A DNA stretch of 64,000 nt from Rufibacter radiotolerans (GTDB lineage: Bacteria > Bacteroidota > Bacteroidia > Cytophagales > Hymenobacteraceae). The notes beneath the pieces were generated by a model. The model was not told the DNA's origin, made no database searches, and worked only from the letters and a program-made list of their open reading frames with translations. Below are positions 15,895-23,377 of this stretch, in pieces. The position numbers and the translations under genes were made by a program. Numbering within the stretch: the stretch's first letter is position 1; every line of letters starts with the position of its first letter. The DNA lies in the NCBI RefSeq assembly GCF_001078055.1, contig NZ_CP010777.1, positions 236,408-300,407 of the forward strand, given 5' to 3'.

Positions 15895-18426
15895 ATGAAT
15901 CACATCCTTTCGCGCGGCTTCTTGCTTATTCTTATGGGCGGCTCCCTCTGGGGCTGTGCCGCAGAGAAACCGGCCGCCCCTGCTGCCACCGCTGAACCTG
16001 TCTCGTCTACCCAGGACACCACTGCCACCGTAGCGGGTCCCCGGACCAGCAAAGGCCCGTACCAGGCATCGGCAGAGCGGCTCATAGATTTGGTGCATAC
16101 TACCTTGAAGGTAAAGTTTGACTGGGGAAAGCAGCACCTGCTGGGGGAGGCCTCCCTCACGCTTAAGCCGTATTTTTATCCGCAGGACTCTGTGGTGCTG
16201 GACGCGAAGGGATTTGCCCTTCACCAGGTGGCCCTCCTGAAGGGCAAGCAGGCCACGCCCCTCAAATACGCCTATGACCAAAGCCGCCTTACCATTTACT
16301 TGGGGAGGACCTATACCCGCCAGGACACACTGCAAATTTTTATCTCCTATACCGCCAAACCCAATGACCTGAAGGTGAAGGGAAGTGAGGCCATCTTAGC
16401 TGATAAAGGCCTGTACTTCATTAACCCGCTAGGCACCGACAAAGACGTGCCCCAGCAGATCTGGACCCAAGGCGAGACAGAGGCCAATTCGGCCTGGTTC
16501 CCGACTATTGACAAGCCCAATGAGAAAATGACGCAGGACCTCTTCATTACGGTGGAGAACCGGTTCAAGACGCTTTCTAATGGGTTGCTGGTTTCCAGCC
16601 GAAATGAGAAAAACGGGCTTAAAACGGACCACTGGCGCATGACCAAGCCCCACGCCCCTTATTTGGTGATGATGGCCATAGGGGAATACGCCGTGGTAAA
16701 AGACAGCTGGCGGAACAAAGAAGTGAGCTACTGGGTGGAACCGGCCTACGCAGGCACGGCCAAGGCTACCTTCGGCCGGACGCCGGCCATGCTGGAGTTT
16801 TTCTCCCAAAAACTTGGGGTGACCTTTCCTTGGGAAAAATACGCGCAGGTAGTGGTGCGGGACTTCGTGTCTGGCGCCATGGAAAATACCACTGCTTCTA
16901 CCTTTATGCAGGCCCTGCACCAGGACCGCCGCGAGCTGCTGGACAAGAACTGGGACCACATCATCGCGCATGAGCTCTTCCACCAATGGTTCGGGGATTT
17001 GGTCACCACCGAGTCCTGGGCTAACCTTCCCTTAAACGAGTCCTTCGCGGATTACTCAGAATACCTGTGGGCCGAACATCAATATGGGCCAGACGAAGCC
17101 GCCCTTACCCACCAGACCGCCTTGCTGGAATACCTAGGCGAGGCGAAGACCAAGCAGGAGCCGCTTATCCGGTACCATTACCTGGATAGGGAAGACATGT
17201 TTGACAGCCATTCCTATGCCAAAGGCGGGCGGGTCCTGCATATGCTCCGGAAGCAGGTGGGCGACGAGGCCTTCTTCGCGGCGCTCAAACTTTACCTTAC
17301 CCAGAACCAGTACGGCACGGTGGAGGCAGACAAACTGCGCCTTGCATTTGAGGAGGTAACGGGCCGGGACCTGAGGCCTTTCTTCCAGCAATGGTTCCTG
17401 ATCCCGGGCCACCCAGAGTTAAAGGTTACCCATCAGTACCAGAACGGAAACCTTACCTTACAACTAACCCAGACCCAAGACACCCTTAGGAGCGCGGTTT
17501 ATAAATTCCCTTTAACCGTAGCGCTCCTGCAAGCGGGTAAATGGAAGGAACAGGTAGTGCAGGTGGAAAAGGCCAGCCAAACGTTCACCTTTCCCATGGC
17601 CGCCGCCCCGCAGGCCGTGGTCCTGGACCCCCGCCAGGATTTGTTGGCTAAGGTGGCCCATGACAAGACCATTCCAGAGTGGGCGGCCCAATTCATGAAC
17701 AGCAATTCGTTTGCAGCCAAGGCTACCGCCCTGGAGGAACTGCGAGACACTGCGCATGTGCAAATTGACCAAGTGTTATTAAAGGCCCTCAAAGACCCGT
17801 TCTGGAAAATAAGAGCCACCGGCCTGGAGATGATGATCACCACGGAGGCCATGCAAAAGCCCGAAGTGCAGGGACTGATAGAGGAGATGGCCCAGCAAGA
17901 CAAGAACAGCAACGTGCGGGCGACGGCTATGTATGCGATGAGCACCTTGGCCGGGTTGCCCAAGGAAATAATAGAGAAAGGCCTTCAGGATAGTTCTTAC
18001 CAGGTGGTGAGTGCCGCCATCTTTGCCTGGAACCGCGGCAAGCACGACCCCGAAAGGTTAAAGCCATTCCTAAGGTATAAGAACCCGGAGGTGGTGAATG
18101 CGTTGGCGGCAAGTTTTACGGATTCCCAGCAAGAGGAGGTTTACGCCTGGTTTCTGGAAAATGGCAGAAAAATGAGAGGAAGCGACCTGTATTACTTCAT
18201 CCAGAGCTTCGGGGCCTTCCTCTTGAAAAAAAATATTGACCAGCAGGAGAGGGGTTGGCAGGCCTTGGTAACCATAACGGAGCGGGAGACCCAAGAGATA
18301 GTGAAACAAACAGCCTTTCAAATGCTTACGCTCATGGCAGAGACCCAGGAAAGGAAAGAAACCCTGCTGAACATGGCCCAGAAAGACGAGAAACTGCAGC
18401 AAATTTTGAGCACCCAACTGAAATGA
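15895..18426 (+). CDS. M1 family aminopeptidase, lipoprotein
   Basis: Zinc metallopeptidase of 843 residues that removes N-terminal amino acids from peptides. The leader ends in a lipobox (SLWGC, Cys21), so it is anchored outside the cytoplasm. The substrate-anchoring GAMEN is at 327-331 and the zinc site HELFH is at 359-363, with the third ligand Glu382 (HExxH-18-E). The catalytic Tyr region follows around SYAKGGRVLHML. From about residue 590 the C-terminus is built of HEAT-like helical repeats (KALKDPFWKIRATGLEMM). The start immediately gives the lipoprotein leader. It probably scavenges peptides in the periplasm or at the surface. Confidence 0.93.
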   Translation: MNHILSRGFLLILMGGSLWGCAAEKPAAPAATAEPVSSTQDTTATVAGPRTSKGPYQASAERLIDLVHTTLKVKFDWGKQHLLGEASLTLKPYFYPQDSVVLDAKGFALHQVALLKGKQATPLKYAYDQSRLTIYLGRTYTRQDTLQIFISYTAKPNDLKVKGSEAILADKGLYFINPLGTDKDVPQQIWTQGETEANSAWFPTIDKPNEKMTQDLFITVENRFKTLSNGLLVSSRNEKNGLKTDHWRMTKPHAPYLVMMAIGEYAVVKDSWRNKEVSYWVEPAYAGTAKATFGRTPAMLEFFSQKLGVTFPWEKYAQVVVRDFVSGAMENTTASTFMQALHQDRRELLDKNWDHIIAHELFHQWFGDLVTTESWANLPLNESFADYSEYLWAEHQYGPDEAALTHQTALLEYLGEAKTKQEPLIRYHYLDREDMFDSHSYAKGGRVLHMLRKQVGDEAFFAALKLYLTQNQYGTVEADKLRLAFEEVTGRDLRPFFQQWFLIPGHPELKVTHQYQNGNLTLQLTQTQDTLRSAVYKFPLTVALLQAGKWKEQVVQVEKASQTFTFPMAAAPQAVVLDPRQDLLAKVAHDKTIPEWAAQFMNSNSFAAKATALEELRDTAHVQIDQVLLKALKDPFWKIRATGLEMMITTEAMQKPEVQGLIEEMAQQDKNSNVRATAMYAMSTLAGLPKEIIEKGLQDSSYQVVSAAIFAWNRGKHDPERLKPFLRYKNPEVVNALAASFTDSQQEEVYAWFLENGRKMRGSDLYYFIQSFGAFLLKKNIDQQERGWQALVTITERETQEIVKQTAFQMLTLMAETQERKETLLNMAQKDEKLQQILSTQLK

Positions 18427-18449
18427 TTTGAAAAATATTTCACGAAATG

Positions 18450-18480
18450 TTTGACACGGAACAAAAAGCCGTTAATTTTG
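18450..18480 (+). promoter_or_regulatory. Strong promoter of the tRNA-tuf operon
   Basis: The -33 TTTG (18450-18453) and the -7 TAATTTTG (18473-18480) are separated by 19 nt, a complete Bacteroidota housekeeping promoter. It lies about 60 nt before tRNA-Tyr. Confidence 0.8.
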
Positions 18481-18540
18481 CATCTCCTTAGAACGAAATC
18501 ACCAAAAGAAGACGGGAAAAGGGTTCTTTGAATAAAGAAT

Positions 18541-18623
18541 GGGGAGATTCCAGAGTGGCCAAATGGGACGGACTGTAACTCCGTTAGCGTAAGCTTTCGA
18601 AGGTTCGAATCCTTCTCTCCCCA
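18541..18623 (+). tRNA. tRNA-Tyr (GTA)
   Basis: A class II tRNA of 83 nt with a long variable arm. The acceptor stem is GGGGAGA / TCTCCCC, the anticodon loop contains GTA and the T-arm is GAAGG TTCGAAT CCTTC. No CCA is encoded. It is first in the tRNA-tuf cluster. Confidence 0.95.
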
Positions 18624-18697
18624 CTCAAACATTGATCAGGAACTGAGGCTAGGTTACAGGTTGTCTCATGAAGGTTTCTGATAGTACCAGTAAACAA

Positions 18698-18770
18698 GCG
18701 GGAGTAGCTCAGCTGGTAGAGCGACAGCCTTCCAAGCTGTAGGTCGCGGGTTCGAACCTCGTCTCCCGCT
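18698..18770 (+). tRNA. tRNA-Gly (TCC)
   Basis: A 73-nt tRNA with acceptor GCGGGAG / CTCCCGC and anticodon loop CTTCCAA giving TCC. The T-loop TTCGAAC is present. It is second in the cluster ahead of tuf. Confidence 0.95.
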
Positions 18771-18781
18771 CTTTGAAAAAA

Positions 18782-18809
18782 AAATGATGCAGCGCAAGCT
18801 GCATCATTT
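18782..18809 (-). terminator. Hairpin within the tRNA cluster, terminator-like on the minus strand
   Basis: A 12-bp perfect stem AAATGATGCAGC / GCTGCATCATTT with a GCAA loop on the plus strand. The preceding A-run becomes a T-run on the minus strand, so it looks like an intrinsic terminator for antisense transcription. On the plus strand it could instead be a processing hairpin between tRNA-Gly and tRNA-Thr. Confidence 0.5.
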
Positions 18810-18815
18810 CATTAT

Positions 18816-18887
18816 GCCGACGTAGCTCAGGGGTAGAGTACTTCCTTGGTAAGGAAGGGGTCGTGGGTTCAATTCCCATCGTTGGCT
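18816..18887 (+). tRNA. tRNA-Thr (GGT)
   Basis: A 72-nt tRNA with acceptor GCCGACG / CGTTGGC (containing a G-T wobble), anticodon loop TTGGTAA giving GGT, and T-loop TTCAATT. It is the last tRNA before tuf. Confidence 0.93.
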
Positions 18888-18951
18888 CAAGCGGTATTAT
18901 TTATCAAACAATCAATACACCGTTTCACCCAAGAACTAAATACTTTCTAAA

Positions 18952-20139
18952 ATGGCTAAAGAAAATTTTGATCGCTCCAAACCGCACGTAAACATCGGTA
19001 CAATTGGGCACGTTGACCACGGCAAAACAACCTTGACTGCTGCTATTACTCAGGTTTTAGCGGGCAAAGGTCTAGCCGCAAAGAGAGATTTCTCTTCAAT
19101 TGATAACGCTCCTGAAGAAAAAGAGCGTGGTATCACTATTAATACTTCTCACGTTGAGTACTCAACTGAGAAACGTCACTATGCGCACGTTGACTGCCCT
19201 GGTCACGCTGACTACGTGAAAAACATGGTTACTGGTGCTGCCCAGATGGACGGCGCTATCCTTGTAGTTGCTGCTACTGATGGCCCTATGCCTCAGACAC
19301 GTGAGCACATCCTTTTGGCTCGTCAGGTAGGTGTTCCTGCTCTTGTTGTGTTCATGAACAAAGTGGACATGGTAGACGATCCAGAATTATTAGAGCTTGT
19401 TGAAATGGAAATCAGAGAGCTTCTTTCTTTCTATGATTTCGATGGCGACAACATTCCAGTTATCCAAGGTTCTGCTCTTGGTGGCTTGAACGGCGATGCG
19501 AAATGGGTTAAAACCATTGAAGAATTGATGGATGCAGTTGACTCTTTCATTCCGATTCCTGCTCGTTTAACTGACCTTCCATTCTTGATGCCAGTTGAGG
19601 ACGTGTTCTCTATCACTGGTCGTGGTACAGTAGCTACTGGCCGTATTGAGCGTGGTATCATCAACTCTGGTGAGCAAGTGGATATCTTGGGTATGGGTGC
19701 TGAAGGCCTGAAGTCAACAGTAACTGGTGTTGAGATGTTCCGTAAGATCCTTGACAGAGGTGAAGCTGGTGACAACGTAGGTCTGTTGCTTCGTGGTATT
19801 GAGAAAACTGATATCCGTCGTGGTATGGTTATCTGCAAGCCAGGTTCAGTAACTCCTCACATGAAGTTCAAAGCTGAGGTTTACGTTCTTTCTAAAGAAG
19901 AAGGTGGACGTCACACTCCATTCTTCAACAACTACCGTCCACAGTTCTACCTGAGAACGACAGACGTAACTGGCGTTATCACTTTGCCAGAAGGTGTTGA
20001 AATGGTTATGCCTGGTGATAACATCACTATCACTGTTGACTTGATCAACAAAGTAGCGATGGAAAAAGGCTTACGTTTCGCTATCCGTGAAGGTGGTAGA
20101 ACAGTAGGTGCTGGTCAGGTAACTGAAATCCTTGACTAA
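18952..20139 (+). CDS. tuf: Elongation factor Tu
   Basis: GTPase of 395 residues that carries aminoacyl-tRNA to the ribosomal A site. The P-loop GHVDHGKT is at 19-26; the switch [10 protein letters not shown] and specificity NKVD motifs follow. Domains 2 and 3 end with the typical [15 protein letters not shown]. The gene is transcribed with three tRNAs from one strong promoter and closed by its own terminator; the str operon further downstream (rpsL-rpsG-fusA) contains no tuf. Codon choice differs from the flanking accessory genes, as expected for very high expression. Confidence 0.99.
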   Translation: MAKENFDRSKPHVNIGTIGHVDHGKTTLTAAITQVLAGKGLAAKRDFSSIDNAPEEKERGITINTSHVEYSTEKRHYAHVDCPGHADYVKNMVTGAAQMDGAILVVAATDGPMPQTREHILLARQVGVPALVVFMNKVDMVDDPELLELVEMEIRELLSFYDFDGDNIPVIQGSALGGLNGDAKWVKTIEELMDAVDSFIPIPARLTDLPFLMPVEDVFSITGRGTVATGRIERGIINSGEQVDILGMGAEGLKSTVTGVEMFRKILDRGEAGDNVGLLLRGIEKTDIRRGMVICKPGSVTPHMKFKAEVYVLSKEEGGRHTPFFNNYRPQFYLRTTDVTGVITLPEGVEMVMPGDNITITVDLINKVAMEKGLRFAIREGGRTVGAGQVTEILD

Positions 20140-20153
20140 TCTATAAAAATTTA

Positions 20154-20193
20154 CAAGTCCGCCTTACTTAGTTGTGGGGCGGACTTGTTTTTT
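20154..20193 (+). terminator. tuf intrinsic terminator
   Basis: A 10-bp perfect stem CAAGTCCGCC / GGCGGACTTG with a loop of about 14 nt and a 7-nt T-run. Its right arm contains the TTG used as the -33 element of the next promoter. Confidence 0.87.
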
Positions 20194-20215
20194 TATAAAA
20201 GAGTTAATACATTTG
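20185..20215 (+). promoter_or_regulatory. Promoter of the tRNA-Trp-secE-nusG-rpl-rpoBC operon
   Basis: The -33 TTG (20185-20187) and the -7 TACATTTG (20208-20215) are separated by 20 nt. The promoter overlaps the 3' side of the tuf terminator. Confidence 0.72.
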
Positions 20216-20248
20216 CACTCCATTTAGACGAATGGCGTGCATTTTTTT

Positions 20249-20321
20249 ACGGGAGTAGCTCAATTGGTAGAGTAGTGGTCTCCAAAACCATTGGTTGTAG
20301 GTTCGAGTCCTACCTCCCGTG
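20249..20321 (+). tRNA. tRNA-Trp (CCA)
   Basis: A 73-nt tRNA with acceptor ACGGGAG / CTCCCGT, discriminator G, anticodon loop CTCCAAA giving CCA, and T-loop TTCGAGT. It is directly upstream of secE, the usual bacterial arrangement. Confidence 0.96.
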
Positions 20322-20344
20322 CATATAGAGTTAATAGCATCAGA

Positions 20345-20536
20345 ATGGGAAAGCTGACAAAATTTTTCAATGACACAAAGGAAGAGATGCAACATAAAGT
20401 CTCTTGGCCAACCTATACAGAGCTTCAGAAAAGCTCTATCCTGGTATTGGTAGGGTCACTGGTGTTTGCAGTAGTTGTGGGTGCTATGGATTTTGTGTAC
20501 GACTCCACCCTGGAATGGTTCTATAACCAATTCTAA
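20345..20536 (+). CDS. secE: Preprotein translocase subunit SecE
   Basis: Essential small subunit of the SecYEG channel in the inner membrane. The 63-residue protein uses the ATG at 20345 (MGKLTKFFNDTKEEM); an earlier in-frame ATG at 20291 lies inside tRNA-Trp and is rejected. The amphipathic segment KVSWPTYTELQKSS contains the conserved W-P, and one transmembrane helix (about 34-55) follows. It is the short single-TM form. It lies between tRNA-Trp and nusG. Confidence 0.95.
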   Translation: MGKLTKFFNDTKEEMQHKVSWPTYTELQKSSILVLVGSLVFAVVVGAMDFVYDSTLEWFYNQF

Positions 20537-20551
20537 TTTAAGCTGGAGAAA

Positions 20552-21109
20552 ATGGCAGATTTGAAATGGTATGTAGTGCGGGCTGTTTCCGGACAGGAGA
20601 AGAAAGCAAAGTCTTATCTTGAAAACGAAGTTGCCCGTCATAATCTAACGGAGATGGTGCCCCAGGTACTAATCCCGTCAGAGAAAGTGTACGAAATGCG
20701 GAACGGAAAAAAGCGCGTGAGAGAGCGTAGTTTTTTTCCGGGTTATGTGTTGGTGCACGCTGATATCTCCAACGGGGAGGTAGAGCACTTGATTACCAGT
20801 ACCCCGGGAGTCATTGGTTTCTTAGGCGCCGGAAACGGAAATACAGTAGCCAAGCCTGTGCCTTTGCGCATGTCTGAAGTGAACCGCATCTTAGGAAAGG
20901 TTGACGAGTCAGAAGAGCAGGTGGAGACATTGGAGACCCCATTCATTGTGGGCGAGACCGTGAAAGTAATGGATGGTCCGTTCAATGGTTTCTCTGGAAC
21001 TGTAGAAGAGGTGTTTGAAGAACGCCGCAAGTTGAATGTGATGGTGAAGATCTTCGGGCGGAATACCCCGGTAGAGCTGAACTACATGCAGGTAGAAAAA
21101 GAACAGTAG
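20552..21109 (+). CDS. nusG: Transcription antitermination factor NusG
   Basis: Binds RNA polymerase and links it to Rho or to the leading ribosome. It has 185 residues. The NGN domain starts WYVVRAVSGQEKKAKSYL and includes FFPGYVLVHADIS. The C-terminal KOW domain is VKVMDGPFNGFSGTVEEV (about 133-150). The position between secE (15 nt) and rplK (12 nt) is the universal order. Confidence 0.97.
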   Translation: MADLKWYVVRAVSGQEKKAKSYLENEVARHNLTEMVPQVLIPSEKVYEMRNGKKRVRERSFFPGYVLVHADISNGEVEHLITSTPGVIGFLGAGNGNTVAKPVPLRMSEVNRILGKVDESEEQVETLETPFIVGETVKVMDGPFNGFSGTVEEVFEERRKLNVMVKIFGRNTPVELNYMQVEKEQ

Positions 21110-21121
21110 TAATAAATAATA

Positions 21122-21565
21122 ATGGCAAAAGAAATAAAAGGTTATCTGAAACTTCAGGTAAAGGGAGGCGCCGCGAATCCAGCACCGCCGATAGGACCTG
21201 CACTTGGATCTAAAGGTCTTAACATCATGGAGTTCTGCAAGCAATTTAATGCCAGAACCCAAGATAAGGCCGGCCAAGTATGCCCAGTTTTGATTACAAT
21301 GTACACTGACAAGTCATTTGACTTTGTAATTAAGACTCCTCCCGCTCCAGTATTGTTGATGGATGCGGCGAAAATCAAATCTGGTTCTAAAGAGCCGAAC
21401 CGAAATAAAGTAGGTTCAGTGACGTGGGAGCAAATTAGAGAAATCGCTGAAATCAAAATGCCTGACCTGAATGCGTTCAAAGTTGAGGCTGCAATGAGAT
21501 TGGTAGCTGGTACCGCACGTAGCATGGGTATCACAGTAAAAGGAACTGCTCCTTGGAGTGAGTAA
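21122..21565 (+). CDS. rplK: 50S ribosomal protein L11
   Basis: Forms the GTPase-associated centre with 23S rRNA. It has 147 residues. The flexible N-terminal domain contains [20 protein letters not shown], with the proline-rich thiostrepton-contact segment. It starts 12 nt after nusG, so there is no room for a separate leader-type L1 or L11 control site here. Confidence 0.98.
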   Translation: MAKEIKGYLKLQVKGGAANPAPPIGPALGSKGLNIMEFCKQFNARTQDKAGQVCPVLITMYTDKSFDFVIKTPPAPVLLMDAAKIKSGSKEPNRNKVGSVTWEQIREIAEIKMPDLNAFKVEAAMRLVAGTARSMGITVKGTAPWSE

Positions 21566-21576
21566 TTAAAAAGCAA

Positions 21577-22266
21577 ATGGCTAGAATTTCTAAAAACAGA
21601 AAAGCAGTCTTAGCGAAGTATGATGCTTCTAAAGAGTACTCTTTGTTAGATGCAGCAGGCGTAGTGAAAGAAATTACTTTCACCAAGTTTGATGCCTCTG
21701 TTGACATTGACGTACGTCTGGGAGTTGACCCGCGTAAGGCTGATCAAATGGTGAGAGGTGTGGTTACACTTCCCCATGGAACCGGTAAAGATGTACGTGT
21801 ATTAGTGCTTTGCACCCCTGATAAAGAAGAGGAAGCAAAAGCGGCTGGTGCAGACTACGTAGGTCTTGACGAGTACATCCAGAAGATTGAAAAAGGTTGG
21901 ACAGATATTGATGTAATCATCACTATGCCAGCCGTTATGGCAAAAGTAGGTAGACTAGGACGTATCTTAGGACCCCGTAACTTAATGCCAAATCCTAAAG
22001 CTGGTACTGTAACAACAGACGTTGCCAAAGCGGTAAGAGAAGTGAAAGCTGGTAAAATCGACTTCAAAGTTGACAAAACCGGTATCATTCACACCAGCAT
22101 TGGAAAAGTATCCTTCGGGCCAGAGCAGATTGCTGCTAACGCTACTGAGGTCCTTGCAACCTTGAACCGTTTAAAGCCTTCTTCTGCTAAGGGAACTTAT
22201 ATCAAGAGCATCACATTGTCAAGCACAATGAGTCCTGGTGTAGTAGTTGACAAAAACTCAATTTAA
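21577..22266 (+). CDS. rplA: 50S ribosomal protein L1
   Basis: L1 stalk protein that helps release the E-site tRNA. It has 229 residues, the usual length. [21 protein letters not shown] (about 128-148) is the family signature. It lies 11 nt after rplK in the conserved L11-L1 pair. Confidence 0.98.
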   Translation: MARISKNRKAVLAKYDASKEYSLLDAAGVVKEITFTKFDASVDIDVRLGVDPRKADQMVRGVVTLPHGTGKDVRVLVLCTPDKEEEAKAAGADYVGLDEYIQKIEKGWTDIDVIITMPAVMAKVGRLGRILGPRNLMPNPKAGTVTTDVAKAVREVKAGKIDFKVDKTGIIHTSIGKVSFGPEQIAANATEVLATLNRLKPSSAKGTYIKSITLSSTMSPGVVVDKNSI

Positions 22267-22275
22267 CGAGAAGAG

Positions 22276-22803
22276 ATGACACGGGAAGAGAAAGAAATCA
22301 TTGTACGCGATCTGAGCGAGAAATTAGCTCAAAACCCCTTCGTCTACATTACAGACGCTTCAGAATTGACAGTTGCTACTATCAACAGATTCAGAAGACT
22401 GTGCTTTGACAGAGGCATTGAGTACAAAGTGTATAAAAACACTCTGATACGTAAAGCATTGGATACCTTAGATGCAGACACTTCTGCATTAGATGTAGCT
22501 TTGAAAGGTTCTACCGGACTTTTATTTGAATCTACAACTGGTAACGCTCCAGCAAAATTATTACTTGATTTCCGCAAGGGTGGTGTTAAGAAACCAATCC
22601 TGAAGGGTGCTTATATTGACAGCAGCATCTATTTAGGTGATGATCAGCTTGATGCCTTGAGCAAAATCAAGTCAAAAGAAGAATTGGTGGGCGAAATCAT
22701 TGGCTTGCTGCAATCACCTGCTAAAAACGTTATTTCTGCCCTTCAGAGCGGTGGAAATATTCTGGCAGGATTGGTTAAAACATTATCAGAGAGAGAACAA
22801 TAA
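22276..22803 (+). CDS. rplJ: 50S ribosomal protein L10
   Basis: Base of the L7/L12 stalk, binding 23S rRNA at its N-terminus and L12 dimers through its C-terminal helix. It has 175 residues. Visible features are the N-terminal VRDLSEKLAQNPFVYITDASELTV and a C-terminal helix ending LAGLVKTLSEREQ. Only 9 nt separate it from rplA, so an L10-binding leader of the E. coli type does not fit between them. Confidence 0.97.
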   Translation: MTREEKEIIVRDLSEKLAQNPFVYITDASELTVATINRFRRLCFDRGIEYKVYKNTLIRKALDTLDADTSALDVALKGSTGLLFESTTGNAPAKLLLDFRKGGVKKPILKGAYIDSSIYLGDDQLDALSKIKSKEELVGEIIGLLQSPAKNVISALQSGGNILAGLVKTLSEREQ

Positions 22804-22841
22804 TATTTCAATTTTAAAACAACTTTTAATTACTAATAAAA

Positions 22842-23222
22842 ATGGCAGATTTGAAAGCATTCGCTGAGCAGTTGGTTAACTTAACTGTAAAAGAGGTTAA
22901 TGAACTTGCTACAATCCTTAAGGATGAGTATGGTATTGAGCCAGCAGCTGCTGCTCCAGTAATGATGGCAGGTGGTGCCGGTGCCGGTGCTGACACTGTT
23001 GCTGAAGAGAAAACATCTTTTGATGTGATCCTTAAGTCAGCTGGTGCCTCTAAACTAGCGGTTGTAAAGCTAGTTAAGGAATTGACTGGCCTTGGATTGA
23101 AAGAAGCAAAAGAATTGGTTGACGGAGCTCCTAAACCATTGAAAGAAGGTGTTGCTAAAGATGAAGCAGATTCATTGAAAAAGCAATTGGAAGAAGCTGG
23201 TGCTGAAGTGGAGGTTAAGTAA
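22842..23222 (+). CDS. rplL: 50S ribosomal protein L7/L12
   Basis: Multicopy stalk protein that recruits and stimulates translational GTPases. It has 126 residues: an N-terminal dimerisation domain (1-40), an Ala/Gly-rich hinge ([17 protein letters not shown]) and a C-terminal domain with [20 protein letters not shown] and [21 protein letters not shown] hairpin with a T-run follows before rpoB. Confidence 0.98.
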   Translation: MADLKAFAEQLVNLTVKEVNELATILKDEYGIEPAAAAPVMMAGGAGAGADTVAEEKTSFDVILKSAGASKLAVVKLVKELTGLGLKEAKELVDGAPKPLKEGVAKDEADSLKKQLEEAGAEVEVK

Positions 23223-23255
23223 TCTCACATTCACCTTCCATTACCACTAAGGGTT

Positions 23256-23283
23256 AGACCTGGCAATTTCGTCAGGTCTTTTC
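23256..23283 (+). terminator. Weak terminator or attenuator between rplL and rpoB
   Basis: Stem AGACCTG / CAGGTCT with a 10-nt loop and a short T-run. As rpoB has no clear promoter of its own, partial read-through would set the ratio of ribosomal protein to polymerase mRNA. Confidence 0.6.
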
Positions 23284-23377
23284 CTGTTTGTACCTAGAAA
23301 TGATTTTCTAGTAATTTCTGCCAGTGAAATAGCAATTTCCCGGCACGACAAAGTTTAAACGTAAAAATCAGACAACT

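Noticed and set aside
22266..22276. L10-type autoregulatory leader before rplJ
   Set aside because: Only 9 nt separate rplA and rplJ, which is too short for the known structure.
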